DNA of 64,000 nt. It comes from Chondrosia reniformis. Its lineage: Eukaryota; Porifera; Demospongiae; Chondrillida; Chondrillidae. Shown here one piece after another: positions 21,573-33,865 of the stretch (position 1 is the first letter of the stretch; every line of letters starts with the position of its first letter). The stretch covers positions 2,232,001 through 2,296,000 of the forward strand of contig OX359195.1 of NCBI GenBank assembly GCA_947172415.1, written 5' to 3'. Made by a program: the position numbers and the translations under genes. The notes under the pieces are model-generated. The model was given only the letters and a program-made list of their open reading frames with translations. It did no database searches and had not been told where the DNA came from.

Positions 21573-23350
21573 TCAGTATGATAACATGCCCACATCCTCC
21601 CTTCTTTCATCTTCATTATTATCATGATCACCTGCTTCATACCAATCCTTCACCTTCTTCTTCCCAAAATAACCAAGAGCAGCCACTAACAAGGTTGATA
21701 TTACATACTCAATCAGCTTAGTGCTGTCAAAGAGAGGTGACGCATCCTTGTAATGGTTCAATAAGGCAGTTACATACAGTGACATGCCTGTAAAAATGAA
21801 CACTATAGCAATGCAGAAGTAGATAGTTGCATGGTTGCTAAAATTGCAGCAATTTTTAGGATGTCTCAACATCAGATACACTTCATGTACAATGACTACA
21901 ATTGCTGCTAGTTGTAAAATGTAGCAGAAACTGTAAGTTACAGCTTCTAAGGGTTGGTTTATAAACAATATTCCAAGATCACAATAGCTACTCCAAACAC
22001 CTGAATACTATAGACCGGACCCGCCCATCCAAGGGATATTGCATGACATCTGATCACCCTTCTCCATCTTGGAGGTTGTTGCTGGTTATTAGATGACTCA
22101 TTAAGTAATTTGTTTATTTTGCCATAAATAAGTGGATATTGACCTATGAAACTAATGAGCATAAACACCTCAATTATGAGAGCAATCACACAGTCCGGAA
22201 GGAAAAAATCAGGAAAGTATTCTTCATGTGACATCAGAGTTACAATACATTGTAGGTTGCTCCAAGAATAAAAACAAATAATTAAAAGAAGGAAGCACCA
22301 ACTAAAGAATTTGACTTCAGTTAATCTTTTTTGTCTCTTTTGACTCTGCTTCAGAATAAAAATTAAAATTTTGTTCTCACTTCTGATGACTTGTATAATT
22401 AGTAAATTTCCAAGAAGTATTATACCAAGAATAACAATATTCTTTGCTAGAGTGAAGGTCCATCTTGAAGGAATATTATCTGATATATAAAGAGGTGTAA
22501 GCGTAGTCAATGATATTCCATATGGCTTTCCTTCATACCACAACGGTTCATATTGAAAGAACACTCCTTGTGAGTCATTCATCACCTTTTTAATAGAAAA
22601 TATTATTGAAAATGCCTATTCATGCATATTTAATTATAATAAAGGAATTTTATCTTGTATAACATTAAATGTCAATTGAAATTGCCTATATATTAATATA
22701 AATTAATAGATTCAATTAAAAATATTCAATTTGTGGTTATTTTTTATAACAGAATTTAGCCAACAAAAGTGTATAGAATCTCTAGTTATAGTACAAGTGA
22801 TATATGGTGTATAGGGATATATTATTACAAGTTGTGCATGTGTAAATAGTATAGTAGTGACACTCACATTAGCTCCAAAATTTAGCAAAAGGGAAGGTTC
22901 ACATAAAGTTGGAACAGTCAAGCAAAGTGATTGAGGTAGAGAACCTGAGTCCTTTCTAAGGATTTGAAACATGACAGGAGGTAGCACTAAATAGAAATAA
23001 TAGCGGTACCACACGAATATATCACAATCCTTAGTGTTCCACTGACAGCATGGCTTCTCTATATATAACATTGTATTATTCTGACTTGTTGCATTGATCA
23101 TTTTGAAGTGGAACACTTTGACTCGCTTTGAAAAATTAAAAATTTGATGGATGTCCAGTGGATTTCCAAAGTAATTGTAAATACCATAGTGCTTGTTTCC
23201 ACTTCTGAGGGCATCCACCATCTGATGTAAATTCTCTACGCAATCCTTCTTGTAATTTTCCTCTCCACTTGTGTGTCTGACTTGAAGCAGTGCTAGCATC
23301 AGTACGTAGACAGTAAAGGTAGAGGATAGAGGACACTTCAGAGAAGTCAT
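21573..23350 (-). pseudogene. Receptor copy 5 (delta type), one-base deletion in exon 2
   Basis: Exon 1 (23350-22868) is intact: 161 codons, signal peptide, HTSGEEN, sequons NFS, NAT and NNT, and donor GTGAGT. Exon 2 (22585-21573) is open except for one missing base in CCAAGATCACAATAG near 21977 (copy 10 has GATACACAATAG), which shifts the frame in the loop between TM4 and TM5. Both halves are otherwise preserved and very close to copy 10. This is either a very young pseudogene or an intact gene with a base-calling error. Confidence 0.75.
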
Positions 23351-24305
23351 AATGGCACTTTAATCAGCTGCAGAGATGGACAATTAACAAAAAAATAATC
23401 AATTAACAGGCTAGCTGTGGCTTCATTTACCACGTGCATATACACTCTGCTATATTGATAATGGCACGCATTTATATATTTATGCTAGCACTACCAAAAA
23501 AAGAATTGCTTATTATATTTTTCGTTTCACCATTTAGTTACTAAAATTACAGTGTGTGTAATCATGGATTCTATACGTTTATACGTACGTAGTAAGATTT
23601 GTTATTATATACATTATTACACCTAGTATGTAGTATGTATTACAATTGCGTATATAGGTTGACTATATTATATAGGTGAATTTCATTTTCTATTATGATA
23701 ATAGACTTGTAAAGGGAATAGACTAGGTGGAAATTGAAATGGGAATAGACGTGGCGGTTTTGAAATAAGAATAGACATGGTATACAGAATTTTTAAGGCT
23801 ACTGACTAGTATTACTTCTCAAGTATATGGACATAACTAACTTATCTTTAGAGGTTTCACTTTATTACTCCTATTTAATTGATAATGCGTAGCAGTCTTA
23901 TGGCTAACCAATAGTTGGTCCAAATAATGTTCTCCTACAAAAGTTATGTAATAACTGTATAGTTTATCAGCAAAAGTGTTCATTTGAGATGAGAGAGGTA
24001 TCTTGTGTGGTGCAAGTTCAAATGATCGATCTTTATGACCAGTCCAATCCATTTGATTATTAGAGAGTGCTCTGCTCATTCACTGTTCTCTCAGATCAAC
24101 TGGTATGTAGAGACTGGAAGTGCTGTCTCATTTCCATGTAGTTATTCCCATCTACACAATGTTTACATCATGTCAACAACCTTGTTCTGAGCAGAAGACA
24201 TTTATTGTTACATCCACTCAATTGTGACTTCATATTTCAGTTGACACGTTTGTATGGTGTATTCTCATGTGTATATCACATCTCTGTTATGTGTGGTGTA
24301 TACAG
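23351..24305. other. Divergent intergenic region (delta unit 1)
   Basis: Receptor 5' flank with TATA-like sequence, then the AATAGAC motifs (about 23700-23785). An 80-codon minus-strand open stretch at 23837-24079 is also open at 30739-30981 but has an in-frame stop in beta units, so it is not called as a gene. Confidence 0.4.
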
Positions 24306-25225
24306 GAAGGTCTCACTGATCTTATTGAATGTGGAGTTGGACAGTGCAAGACACTCAGGAAGGTCACCATGGGAGTTGGTGAACATCAAACACTAACCTA
24401 CAGTATATTGAAGGGAATGATCCAGAATCCTTCATTGGAGCAAGTGAGAGGATGTGACTTTAAAGGTAGGTTTTATAACTTTATGTACAGAATGTATTGC
24501 CTATGGACTTAGTTTCATCAACTTTGAGGATCATGTACTATACAGTCATCTCCGTAGAATGGTTGTGTTCAGTCTGCTTATAACAAGGTTTAGATTTATT
24601 TGACTAGCTTGTTCCAGTATATGGTCTCTGAGTGTTTTAGATTAGTATAATCACTTCATATTGTAGTATACATACATGTATACCTATACTAGATGTACAT
24701 TTGTATATATATTACGTATACCCATGCAGGATATCACTAAAGAAAATGTCTTGGCATCAGTTGAAGAAGCTGTCAAGGAGAACACTACACTAGAGAGGTG
24801 GAAGTGAGTAGTGCATGGAGTACAATGAACTGGAGGAATGTTGCAGGAAGCATTCTAAAGGGAGCAGCAGCCAATCAGAATCTCAGAAAGTTTGGAACTG
24901 TGGATGAATAAGAAATACAAAAAATATGCTCCTAAACAGGAAGTGATTGATAATGAAAGTCAGCAATCACAAGCAATTGAGACTCATTGTTCACTTAGGT
25001 AGGTGGATGTCTTTCATCATCTGTTTGTACATGTAGTTAGTAATTTGGTTAATAAACTTTATTAGTATAGTAGTAGTTTTATAATAGTTAATAGTAGATA
25101 TTGCTAATTTCAATCCAAATAGTGTCACATGTGCATGGACTGTGAATACATTATACATAATGTTATATAACTTGCATGTGAATATGTAATTCTTCTCTTT
25201 TTGTCTTTTCAGGACTTCATCTCTT
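24306..25225 (+). pseudogene. LRR-gene 3' fragment (delta unit 1)
   Basis: A diverged class of the LRR fragment. Exon a reads LIECGVGQCKTLRKVTMG, then a shortened repeat (SLEQVRGCDFKG, lacking the two residues before RGC). Exon b, after ATGCAG, reads ITKENVLASVEEAVKENTTL, then GAGAGGTGGAAG, where one T is missing relative to a continuous LRR frame (alpha and beta have lost a G here instead, so the two losses may be independent). A further T insertion in AGAAAGTTTGG near 24890 is absent from the sister copy at 55.4 kb. Confidence 0.6.
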
Positions 25226-25329
25226 GTGAAACAGACTGTTATTCTTCAAAAAAATTATTGTTTCTTCTGAATCTGTTGTCAAACATTTTATAAGTTGCAT
25301 ATCAATTAACCTTTACACTTAACTGTTAA

Positions 25330-25660
25330 CAGAGAAAAGAGTCGGTTGCTGTAAAGGAACTGATTTAGAGAGGTCTGTACTGTCCCTTCAGTCTCCTAGC
25401 AACCATGCAGTCCCATGTGGGTGGATGGCCTACCTCGTATGGACTCCCACTGGTACACCTTGCTCAGTAACCTGGCCGTTCTCTCATCATCAATAAGTAT
25501 ATGCCTCCTTAAGAGGAATGTTCCATGGCATGAAAGTTAGTTTTCTGTTATAGTGACGCTATCTGAAGAAAATGGTCTATCTCTTTGCAAAGTTCCTTCT
25601 TCTCATCCTCTGTCAGCTTTGAACAAGTGACTCTGCTCCATCTCCCTCATGCAGTCTATA
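25330..25660 (-). pseudogene. Unassigned minus-strand coding remnant (delta unit 1)
   Basis: The most diverged version of the 5730-6130 remnant. The frame reads LIDDERTARLLSKVYQWE followed by SIRGRPSTHMGLHG. Compared with alpha, several codons differ but the protein is similar, consistent with past selection on this frame. Confidence 0.35.
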
Positions 25661-25879
25661 GCTGTGGCATGTATATTAACGTCTGTCTATATAGTTAGAT
25701 ACACTCATGATCAAGATACTGTATTGCATGATTCCCTTAAAGTAAAAGTATGACCTATCTTTCTAGTATAATATTCTGTGTTTCAAATGATACTGGAGTA
25801 AATAGATCATAAAGACAACCTTTTTTTCATTTCATTGCAGCTTGCATGGTCCTCATAGTTGGCCTATGTGTGTATCCCA

Positions 25880-26960
25880 GGCAACCGGGTCACTCATCTC
25901 CCACTCTGAAGTGTCTCCTCGTGAGAGGCAGTGCTAATGTATAAGTGGAATGAAATGCCTTCCTTCAATTGGACCTTTGTACGGATGAATCTATAAAATT
26001 GCTCTTGTGGTTGTCACCTAGCAACCTCTTTTGCATGTGAATCATGGACTATTGTTCCCTCTTAGCTCAACTTGTCCCTTTCAACACATTTAGTGCCTGT
26101 TCCTATGGTAACTACAGTGGGCGGGGCATTGTCAGAGAAGGTCATCACAAACCAAGCCACCATCTTTCTCCCAGGTTGAGCAATAGGGAGAATGGCTGAG
26201 AGGCGACTGCATTTCTGGTGTATCAACATTGACATGTGGGCCACAAATGAGACAGAGAGGTTAGGGGTTAGGTTCTGGTATATATAGGCAGACACTTCAG
26301 GCAGCCATTTTGTTGCAGGAAGCACTGTATGTATCCTTCACAGGGCCAGATCAGCAGTTCTTCTCTTATATAGCCTCCTTCTTACTGGTAGTCTCCACCT
26401 CAAAATAGTACTCTCCCAACTTGACTGCCACTGCATTAACTGTTGTGGCCTTCCACTTGCTTGTCTCTGGTAAAATATGAAGTGGAACCTGAGACATCAT
26501 CAATTAATTCAGAGTTGGAGTCATCTTGTTCATCAGTTCTTTAATCTTCAGAAGTGAATCCGGAAACACCTTAGGTGTCCCATGGCCAGATGTCCTGTTC
26601 ATGAATGAGCTGTAGTCCTCAATGGAGCTGTCACTTTGTGGAGTATATAGTTCTCAGAGAGATCCTCCATTTGTCGGGAAGACTGTACTTCTCCTCTCTC
26701 CCTTCTCCTTCTAATTCGTTAATGGCCTCAAGGATGAGGTCATGACTGCATCTCATCACCTTATCAACTCCTCTGCATTCATGGCCAAGTGGTGCTCCTC
26801 CAGAACAGTAAGAATTTCCCTCTACAGCATGACCTTATTTGAATCATCCTCAATGGTTTCCAAGGTAAATCATCCTGCTGCATGAGCTGGAGGGAATGAG
26901 ATGGGAGTGAGGGTCTTCAGGTTGACTATTACCATCTGTTGTATTTTGAAATTGATTTGT
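25880..26960 (-). pseudogene. ADAR-like pseudogene with dsRBD and winged-helix-like region (delta unit 1)
   Basis: The most complete ADAR layout in the window, though broken. From the N-terminal side: a winged-helix-like stretch (about 26825-26655) with REILTVLEEHHLAMNAEE, then LILEAINELEGEGREE and LPDKWRIS, resembling the helix-wing order of Z-alpha domains. Next comes QSDSSIEDYSSFMNR (26645-26595), then a dsRBD with KELMNKMTPTLN, VAVKLGEYYFEV and TTSKKEA (26575-26365). The deaminase start has GRKMVAWFVM and IGTGTKCVERDKLS. The catalytic motif survives as DSHAKE (26026-26043), close to the ADAR CHAE. However, the second zinc motif is deleted: the frame runs FHLYISTA then SHEE with PCGD missing (near 25935). 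Several stops interrupt the frame. Confidence 0.75.
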
Positions 26961-27299
26961 CTCTTCATTGTAAATTTTTGTCATGCACTGCTACATATAT
27001 TATTATGCTTGTGGAATTGTATACCGATCAATGCTTCTTACTCATGATCATGATCAGAATATAATTCCTGATGTATGTTGTGTTTGCATCTCTACAACAC
27101 TGTGGCACACTTTGCCAAGTAAGTGCTGCAGACTTGTGAAGTTTTTCCCAAATTACGGTGGCTTACCTTTTAATTACAAATATATAGCAAAGATTATAAA
27201 TGTGTTATTATAAACTTCATTTTTTTGTATACAGAATTTCCGTTATGACATAGCCGAGGAAGGGGCTTGGCTCAAATTACTGGTCGAAGTTATTGTATT

Positions 27300-27605
27300 G
27301 TGAGAGATGGGCAAATTTGGACAAATATATATCAAAATTCATTGGAAACCTTTCATACATGTCTGTGAATATTGACACAAAGTACTAGTTGCAGCTTCAT
27401 ATCTCTCCATTTAATAAAGTTACAGCACTAAATGCTTATTAATTACTGGTATACAAAGACAATGTATGGTGAGAGATAAGGCAAATTTAGGCAGATATCA
27501 ATATTTGTAAAACTCTTTGGAAACTTTCATTCATTTTTGTGAAGACGGACATGCAGCTTCATATTTCATCTTTTGACAGAGTTACAGCACTAAATGTGCT
27601 TAAAA
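27300..27605. repeat. Diverged tandem duplication, about 165 bp
   Basis: The segments starting at about 27300 (GTGAGAGATGGGCAAATTTG) and 27470 (GTGAGAGATAAGGCAAATTT) align along their length. Both end in AGTTACAGCACTAAATG. The duplication also exists at 58385-58690, so it predates the super-unit duplication. Confidence 0.65.
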
Positions 27606-27932
27606 TTTTATTCTTAGAGATTTATTACCCTGGATAATATGTACTAGTTATTACCTTCATGCCCAAGGGCGAGTGCAATAAATATGCAATATGCCATTGT
27701 GAGCGTGTAATAAGTGGTTTATCGTTAAATTAATCGCTCTACAAATGCGCGACATTACTGTACTTGCACTGGTTTGCAATCAGTGTGTTTGTGTTGCTAG
27801 CCATACATGGAAGATGCGTGATGCGTGGGGGCTGTTTCTGCCTTAAAGCCATATAAGGAGGTGTTAGGGGCATTTACGTGTTACTGGCAGTTCTGGTAAC
27901 CTGTTTACCTGTACACCTTTCCCTTTGATGTA

Positions 27933-27940
27933 TGACGTCA
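27933..27940. promoter_or_regulatory. CRE-type palindrome TGACGTCA
   Basis: A perfect cAMP-response-element-type palindrome, conserved at 59022-59029. No gene start can be placed next to it, so a regulatory role is only possible. Confidence 0.2.
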
Positions 27941-28152
27941 TCATGTGATAAGTTGGCATATATCCCTGTTTAGCTACCCGAATACAGTGATATTAGGTTT
28001 AATCAGCTTGATGAGCATAATGTTGGTACCTATATATCAGTTAAATTTAAGAACAACTTCTTACCTATTGATCAAGCTCTTTGTGATAATAGCAATTTTG
28101 AGTGTCATTTCCATTGTTACCAGTCGAGTATATATACATGTACATATATACG

Positions 28153-28181
28153 TGTATATGTATATGTATATGTATATGTAT
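28153..28181. repeat. GTATAT microsatellite
   Basis: About five GTATAT units. The sister locus at 59239-59290 has about nine, so it has changed length since duplication. Confidence 0.8.
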
Positions 28182-29025
28182 CTTCTTACCATGCATGCAC
28201 TGTATATATGGTGATGGCTTTTGCATGGACAGTATGGACTATATCACATTAAACATATATGTACTTAAAATTGATGTTATTCATGCACCTGCAAAGTTCC
28301 ACTATCACACTCGATGACGTACAATCCATTAGTTTTCATCCAATACATATAGAGAAACAACTCATTCAAACTTAGAAAGTGTACAAACGTAGAATGTTTC
28401 AGTAAAGGTTACCAGTTTCAAAGGTATATTTATACGGACGTATTTGATATTTCTTAGCTAGCATTTCAATTTCATCTAGGAACTGCATGTTCATAACACC
28501 AACTACTGCCTATACAAGTAAATTCAACTGAATTGACTCATTGTTTAAAATGTTGAAGGAGGTGTATATTTATATTTTAAAACACATAAACATATGGAGT
28601 ATTCAATGAATTCTAAGTTATAAGCTTGTGACTAAAAATGATATTTCATGTACATATACATACGTATATTCATTTAATATGGAGCTGTAATATATATAAA
28701 TATTGTGCATGTTTAATATTATTTCTAACTTCAAGTAAATGGGTTTGAGATATACAGTATATAATATAATATGGTATTTTTTAAACTCATTTAATAATAA
28801 TTATACCATGCAATGGACATAATATTCTTCCCTTGTATATATATAAAGTACGTATATATTTAGAGAGAAAGGTATTATACATATTAATCGATATACGTAT
28901 ACGTATACTAGTAGTGCATCCCATTGCCACAAAATCCTTAATACATGTATATATATGTTACATAATTGCTTCCATATATAAAGGTTCACACAAACACTAA
29001 TATATTGACTTGCGATTGATTATGA

Positions 29026-30253
29026 TCAGTATGGTAACATGCCCACATCCTCCCTTCTTTCATCTTCATTATTATCATCATCACCTGCTTCATACCAATC
29101 CTTCACTTTCTTATTCCCAAAATAACCAAGAGCAGCCACTAACAAGGTTGATATTGCATACTCCATCAGCTTGGTGCTGTCAAAGAGAGGTGACACATCC
29201 TTGTAATGATTCAACAAGGCAGTTACATACAGTGACATGCCTGTAAAAATGAACACTATAGCAATGCAGAAGATAGTTGCATGGTTGCTACAAATGCAAC
29301 AATTCTTAGGATGTCTCAACATCAGATACACTTCATGTACAATGACTACAATTGCTGCTAGTTGTAAAATATAGCAGAAACTGTAAGTTACAGCTTCTAA
29401 GGGTGATTTAATAAAGTATATTCCAAGATACACAATGGCTACTCCAAACACCTGAATACTATAGACCGGACCTGCCCATCCAAAGGATATTGCATGAAAT
29501 CTGATCACCCTCCTCCATCTTGGAGGTATTTGCTGCTGGTTATTAGATGACTCATTAAGTAATTTGTTTATTTTGCCATAAATTAAAATAAAATTAATAG
29601 TTCAATAATAATATTCAATTTGTGATTAATTCTTTTATAACAGAATTTAGCCAACAAAAGTGAATAAAGTCTCTAGCTGTAATATAATTGTATCAAGTGA
29701 TATGGCGTATAGCTAGGGTATATATTATTACAAGTTGTGCATGTGTATATAGTATAGTGGTGACACTCACATTAGCTCCAAAGTTCTGCAAAAGAGAAGG
29801 TTGACATAAAGTTGGAACAGTTAAGCAAAGCGATTGAGGTAGAAAATGTGAGTCCTTTTTGAAGAAATGAAACATGAGAGGAGGTAGCACTAAATAGAAA
29901 TAATAGCGGTACCACATAAATATATGACAATCCTTAGTGTTCCACTGACAGCACGGCTTCTCTATATCCAACACTGTATCATTCTGACTTGTTGTATTGA
30001 TCATTTTGAAGTGGAACACTTTGACTCGCTTTGAAAAATTAACAATTTGATGGATGTCCAGTGGATTTCCAAAGTAATCGTAAATACCATAGTGCTTGTT
30101 TCCACTTCTAAGGGCATCCACCATCTGATGTAAATTCTCTACGCAATCCTTCTTGTAATTTTCCTCCCCACTTGTGTGTCTGACCTGAAGCAGTGCTAGA
30201 ATCAGTATGTAGAAAGTAAAGGTAGAATATAGAGGACACTTCAGAGAAGTCAT
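29026..30253 (-). pseudogene. Receptor copy 6 (alpha type), exon 2 truncated
   Basis: Exon 1 (30253-29771) is an intact 161-codon reading frame ending at GTGAGT, with NTTSQNDT and QWNTKDC blocks. Exon 2 is present only from the TM3-TM4 loop (YGKINKLLNESSNNQQQ, about 29580) to the stop at 29026. About 650 bases that should encode the juxtamembrane segment, TM1-TM3 and the splice acceptor are missing, so the retained part abuts intron sequence at about 29582. A 3-nt in-frame loss in TM6 (one Phe) is shared with copy 7. It cannot make a receptor, although exon 1 alone might give a secreted ectodomain if read into the intron. Confidence 0.8.
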
Positions 30254-31215
30254 AATGGCACTTTAATCAGCTGCAGAGATGGACAATTAACAAAAAACAT
30301 TTAAGAATTAACAGGCTAGCTGTGGTTGCATTCACCACACCTTATACACTGTGCTATATATTGATAATGGCACGCATTTATTTATGTTAGCACTACCGAA
30401 AAAGAATTGTTTATTGTATTTTTCGTTTCATCATTTGGTTACTAAAATTACAGTGTGTGTAATCATGGATTCTATACGTACATACGTAGTAAGATTTGTT
30501 ATTATATACATTATTACACCAAGTATGTAGTATGTATTACAGTTGCGTATATAGGCCTATAGGTTGACTATGAAATGGTGAATTTCATTTTATATTATGA
30601 TAATAGACTTGTAAAGGGAATAGACTTGGTGGAAATTGAAATGGGAATAGACGTGGCGGTTTTGAAATAAGAATAGACATGGTATACAGAAATTTTAAGG
30701 CTACTGACTAGTATTACTTCTCAAGTATATGGACATAACTAACTTATCTTTAGAGGTTTCACTTTGTTACTCCTGTTTAATTGATAATGCGTAGCAGTCT
30801 TATGGCTAACCAATAGTTGGTCCAAATAATGTTCTCCTACAAAAGTTATGTAATAACTGTATAGTTTATCAGCAAAAGTGTTCATTTGAGATGAGAGAGG
30901 TATCTTATGTGGTGCAAGTTCAAATGGTCGATCTTCATGACCAGTCCAATCCATTTGATTATTAGAGAGTGCTCTGCTCATTCACTGTTCTCTCAGATCA
31001 ACTGGTATGTAGAGACTGGAAGTGCTGTCTCATTTCCATGTATATATATAGTTATTCCCATCCACACAATATTCACATCATGTCAACAACCTTGTTCTGA
31101 GCAGAAGACATTTATTGTTACATCCACTCAATTGTGACTTCATATTTCAGTTGACACGTTTGTATGGTGTATCCTCATGTGTATATCACATCTCTGTTAT
31201 GTGTAATGTATACAG
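30254..31215. other. Divergent intergenic region (alpha unit 2)
   Basis: Counterpart of 3999-4947. No additional feature is seen. Confidence 0.4.
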
Positions 31216-31898
31216 GAAGGTCTCACTGATCTTGTTGAATGTGGAGTTGGACAGTGCAAGACACTCAGGAAGGTCACCATGGGAGCTGGTAGACATCAAA
31301 CACTGTCTTCCAATATATTGAAGGGAATGATCCAGAATCCTTCATTGGAACAAGTTCAACTGGAGGGATGTGACTTTAAAGGTAAGTTTTATAACTTTAT
31401 GTACAGAATGTATTGCCTATGGATTTCAGAGGTTTCATCAGCTATGAGGATCAGGAGAAAATGTTTTGACATCAGTTGAACAATCTGTCAAGGAGAACAC
31501 TACACTAGAGAGGTTGAAGTGAGTAGTGCATGGAGTACAAGGAACTGGAGGAATTTTCAGAGAGCATTCTAAAGGGAGCAGCATCCAGTCAGAATCTCAG
31601 AAAGTTGGAACTGTGGATGGATAAAAAATACAAAGAATATGCTCCTAAACAGGAAATGATTGATAATGTAAGAAAAGTCAACAATAAATTGAGACTTATT
31701 GTTCACTTAGGTAAGTGGATGTCTTTCATCATCTGTTTGTACATGTAGTTAGTAATTTGATTTGCTAATTTCAATCCAAATAGTGTCACATGTGGACTGT
31801 TATTTATATGAATACATTATACATGATGTTATATAATTTGCATGTAATTCTTCTCTTTTTGTCTTTTAGGACTTCATCTCTTGACTGTTATTTTTTAA
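31216..31898 (+). pseudogene. LRR-gene 3' fragment (alpha unit 2)
   Basis: Exon a is open (VECGVGQCKTLRKVTMG to NPSLEQVQLEGCDFKG). The intron a-b boundary has been deleted: GATCAGGAGAAAATG near 31450 joins what were separated sequences, removing the start of exon b. The common frameshift before SESILKG is present. The last exon is preserved with its TAA stop, but its acceptor reads TTTTAGG instead of TTTTCAGG. Confidence 0.6.
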
Positions 31899-31989
31899 AA
31901 CATTAAATTTTATTGTTTGTACTGAATCTGTTGTCAGACATTTTATAAGTTGTTGAATATCAAATAACCTTTACATGTACACTTAACTG

Positions 31990-32370
31990 TTAACAGAGAA
32001 AAGAATCGGTTGCTGTAAAGGAACTGATTTAGAGAGTGCTGTACTGTCCCTTCAGTCTCCTAGCAACTATGTAGTCCCATGTGGGTGGAGGGCCTACCTC
32101 GTATGGACTCCCACTGGTACACCTTGCTCAATAAGCTGGATGTCTTCTCATTATCAATGAGTACCTCCTCAGGAGGAATATTCCATGGCATGGAAGTTAG
32201 TTTTCTGCTGTAGTGATGCCATCTGAAGAACATGGCCTATAGCTATCTCTTCACAAAGTTCCTTCTTCTCATCCCCTGTCAGCTTTGAAACAAACTTGAA
32301 CAAGTGACTCTATCCAGGTTGCCCCTCAAATCTGCTCCATCTCCCTCAAGCAGTCTATAGCTATGACATG
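31990..32370 (-). pseudogene. Unassigned minus-strand coding remnant (alpha unit 2)
   Basis: Nearly identical to 5730-6130. The same +1 offset separates the KLT-DEKKEL block from the IDDEKTSSLLSKVYQWE block. Confidence 0.3.
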
Positions 32371-32689
32371 TATTAACGTTTGTCTATATAGCTAGATAAA
32401 CTCGTGATCAAGGTGTTGTATTGCATGATTCCATTAAAGTAAATGAAAAATCTAAGAAAAATCTAAAATGTATGACTTGTCTTTCTAGTATATATAATTT
32501 TCTTAGTTCCAAATGATACTGGAGTATATATATATATCATATATAGAGACGCTGTTTATATTTGAATATAATAAGAATCGTCATTTATACATGCAATTAC
32601 AAGCTGCAATGAAAGGATCAAAAAAGGTTGATCATACAATTAAAATTTATATATATAACTTGTACAACAGTGCAATTGGTCATTGTGTT

Positions 32690-33790
32690 TAAGGTGTTTC
32701 AAATTGACTTGTTTCTCTCGACTTTCTCATCCACTTTCCAAATCCTATATATCTCTGCAGCTCCAGCTACGAGAGCCTTAATTTTTTGCCAACTGGTACT
32801 CCACTGAACTGGTCCATAACAAGCTTCCCAACTTCACAACCATAGATACATCAGTCTTAGAGGAGGGATGTGGCCTGCTACTCCCATCATCAACCATGCA
32901 ACTCTGCCTCAAGTCTCCTAGTGACCAGTTGATATATACTGCAGTTGCAAGTTTTTTCAGTGTATCTCCTCATCTCACACCCCATGGCCAAATGGATGGT
33001 TTACCTTGTAAGGAATAGCTGTATTAGAGGGTTGGGTAATCCCCAGACCGGCAGCAGACAGCCATTGAAAGATGGCCACATGATGGTGGAGACTGCCCAG
33101 TATGAGAGGACATGTATATAGATGGGATGAATGAACCTGCTCATTCCACTTTGCCAACTTAAATGTCACTGCGACTCATTTTCCTCATATGACAGGACAC
33201 TCATGATCATCTCATCCTCTGAAGTGTCTCCTTGTGAGAACTGTGCCTCATCTCCACAGGGGGCAGTGCTAATGTACAAGTGGAATTAAATATATACCTT
33301 CCTTCAGTTGGACTTTGTAAGGAGCAATATATATAAATCTCTTGTGGTTGCCATGTGGATAGAATTCCAATTGTTGATAAAAGAATCTACGTAATTAATA
33401 ATTGCCTAGCAACCACTTCTGCAGGGGCTACTGTTCCCCGCAAACTCAACTTGTCTCCTTCCACACATTTAGTGCCTGTTCCTATGGTAACTACAGTGGG
33501 CGGGGCATTGTCAGAGAAGGTCATCACAAACCAAGCCACCATTTTTCTCCCAGGTTGAGCAATGGGGAGACTGGCTGAGAGGCGACTGCATTTCTGGTGT
33601 ATCAACATTGACATGTGGGCCACAAACAAGACAGAAAATTTCGAAGGTTAGGGTCTGGCACAGGCAGACACTCCTGGCAGCCATCTTGCTGTAGGGAGAA
33701 CTAGCACTGTATCCTTTGCAGGGCCAGATCAGCAACTTTGAAGTATAGCACTCTCCCAACTTGACTGCCACCGCCCACCGTTTAAGCGTT
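32690..33790 (-). pseudogene. ADAR-like pseudogene (alpha unit 2)
   Basis: Matches the alpha copy at 6328-7420: A-P-A-E instead of HAE, PCGDEAQF retained (near 33255), and KLAKWN, ILGSLHHH, and the FGKWMRKSRETSQFE C-terminus recognisable. The KLAKWN to VNHPF segment (33169-32975) is open for 64 codons here. The dsRBD is cut off just upstream of AVKLGE. Confidence 0.75.
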
Positions 33791-33865
33791 CCGACCTTTT
33801 AATTTGTAAGTATAGATCCTGTGGAGGATATATATATATTGACTACATACATATACTTTTACATA

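Larger units (their letters stand above)
2208..28990. repeat. Super-unit 1 of the array (alpha-beta-gamma-delta)
   Basis: Receptor copies 2 to 5 with their LRR, ADAR and MRI1 companions form an ordered block that recurs at 29.0-60.1 kb. Matching landmarks are copy 2 with copy 6 (offset about 26.8 kb), the beta ADAR at 13.9 kb with that at 46.6 kb, copy 4 with copy 9 (32.7 kb) and copy 5 with copy 10 (31.1 kb). The changing offsets are explained by one extra unit in super-unit 2 and by the 19.08-21.30 kb insertion in super-unit 1. Confidence 0.65.
26961..29025. other. Delta-specific spacer
   Basis: Shared with 58060-60170. It holds a diverged 165-bp tandem duplication (27300-27600), a short stretch containing the palindrome TGACGTCA, a GTATAT microsatellite and then the common 3' flank of the receptors. 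No protein-coding gene is supported. Confidence 0.45.

Noticed and set aside
23136-23336. A 66-codon minus-strand frame within receptor exon 1, also at 54236-54436 and 326-508
   Set aside because: It is an alternative frame of the receptor exon. It is open only because exon 1 is highly conserved among copies.
23837-24079. An 80-codon minus-strand frame in the divergent intergenic region (also 30739-30981, shorter at 4477-4692)
   Set aside because: Beta units have an in-frame stop (GTTATCTAATAAC) and the sequence resembles no protein; retention reflects recent duplication.
27945-28317. Tyr/Ile-rich frames over the GTATAT microsatellite (also at 59034-59433)
   Set aside because: Their composition is dictated by the simple repeat.
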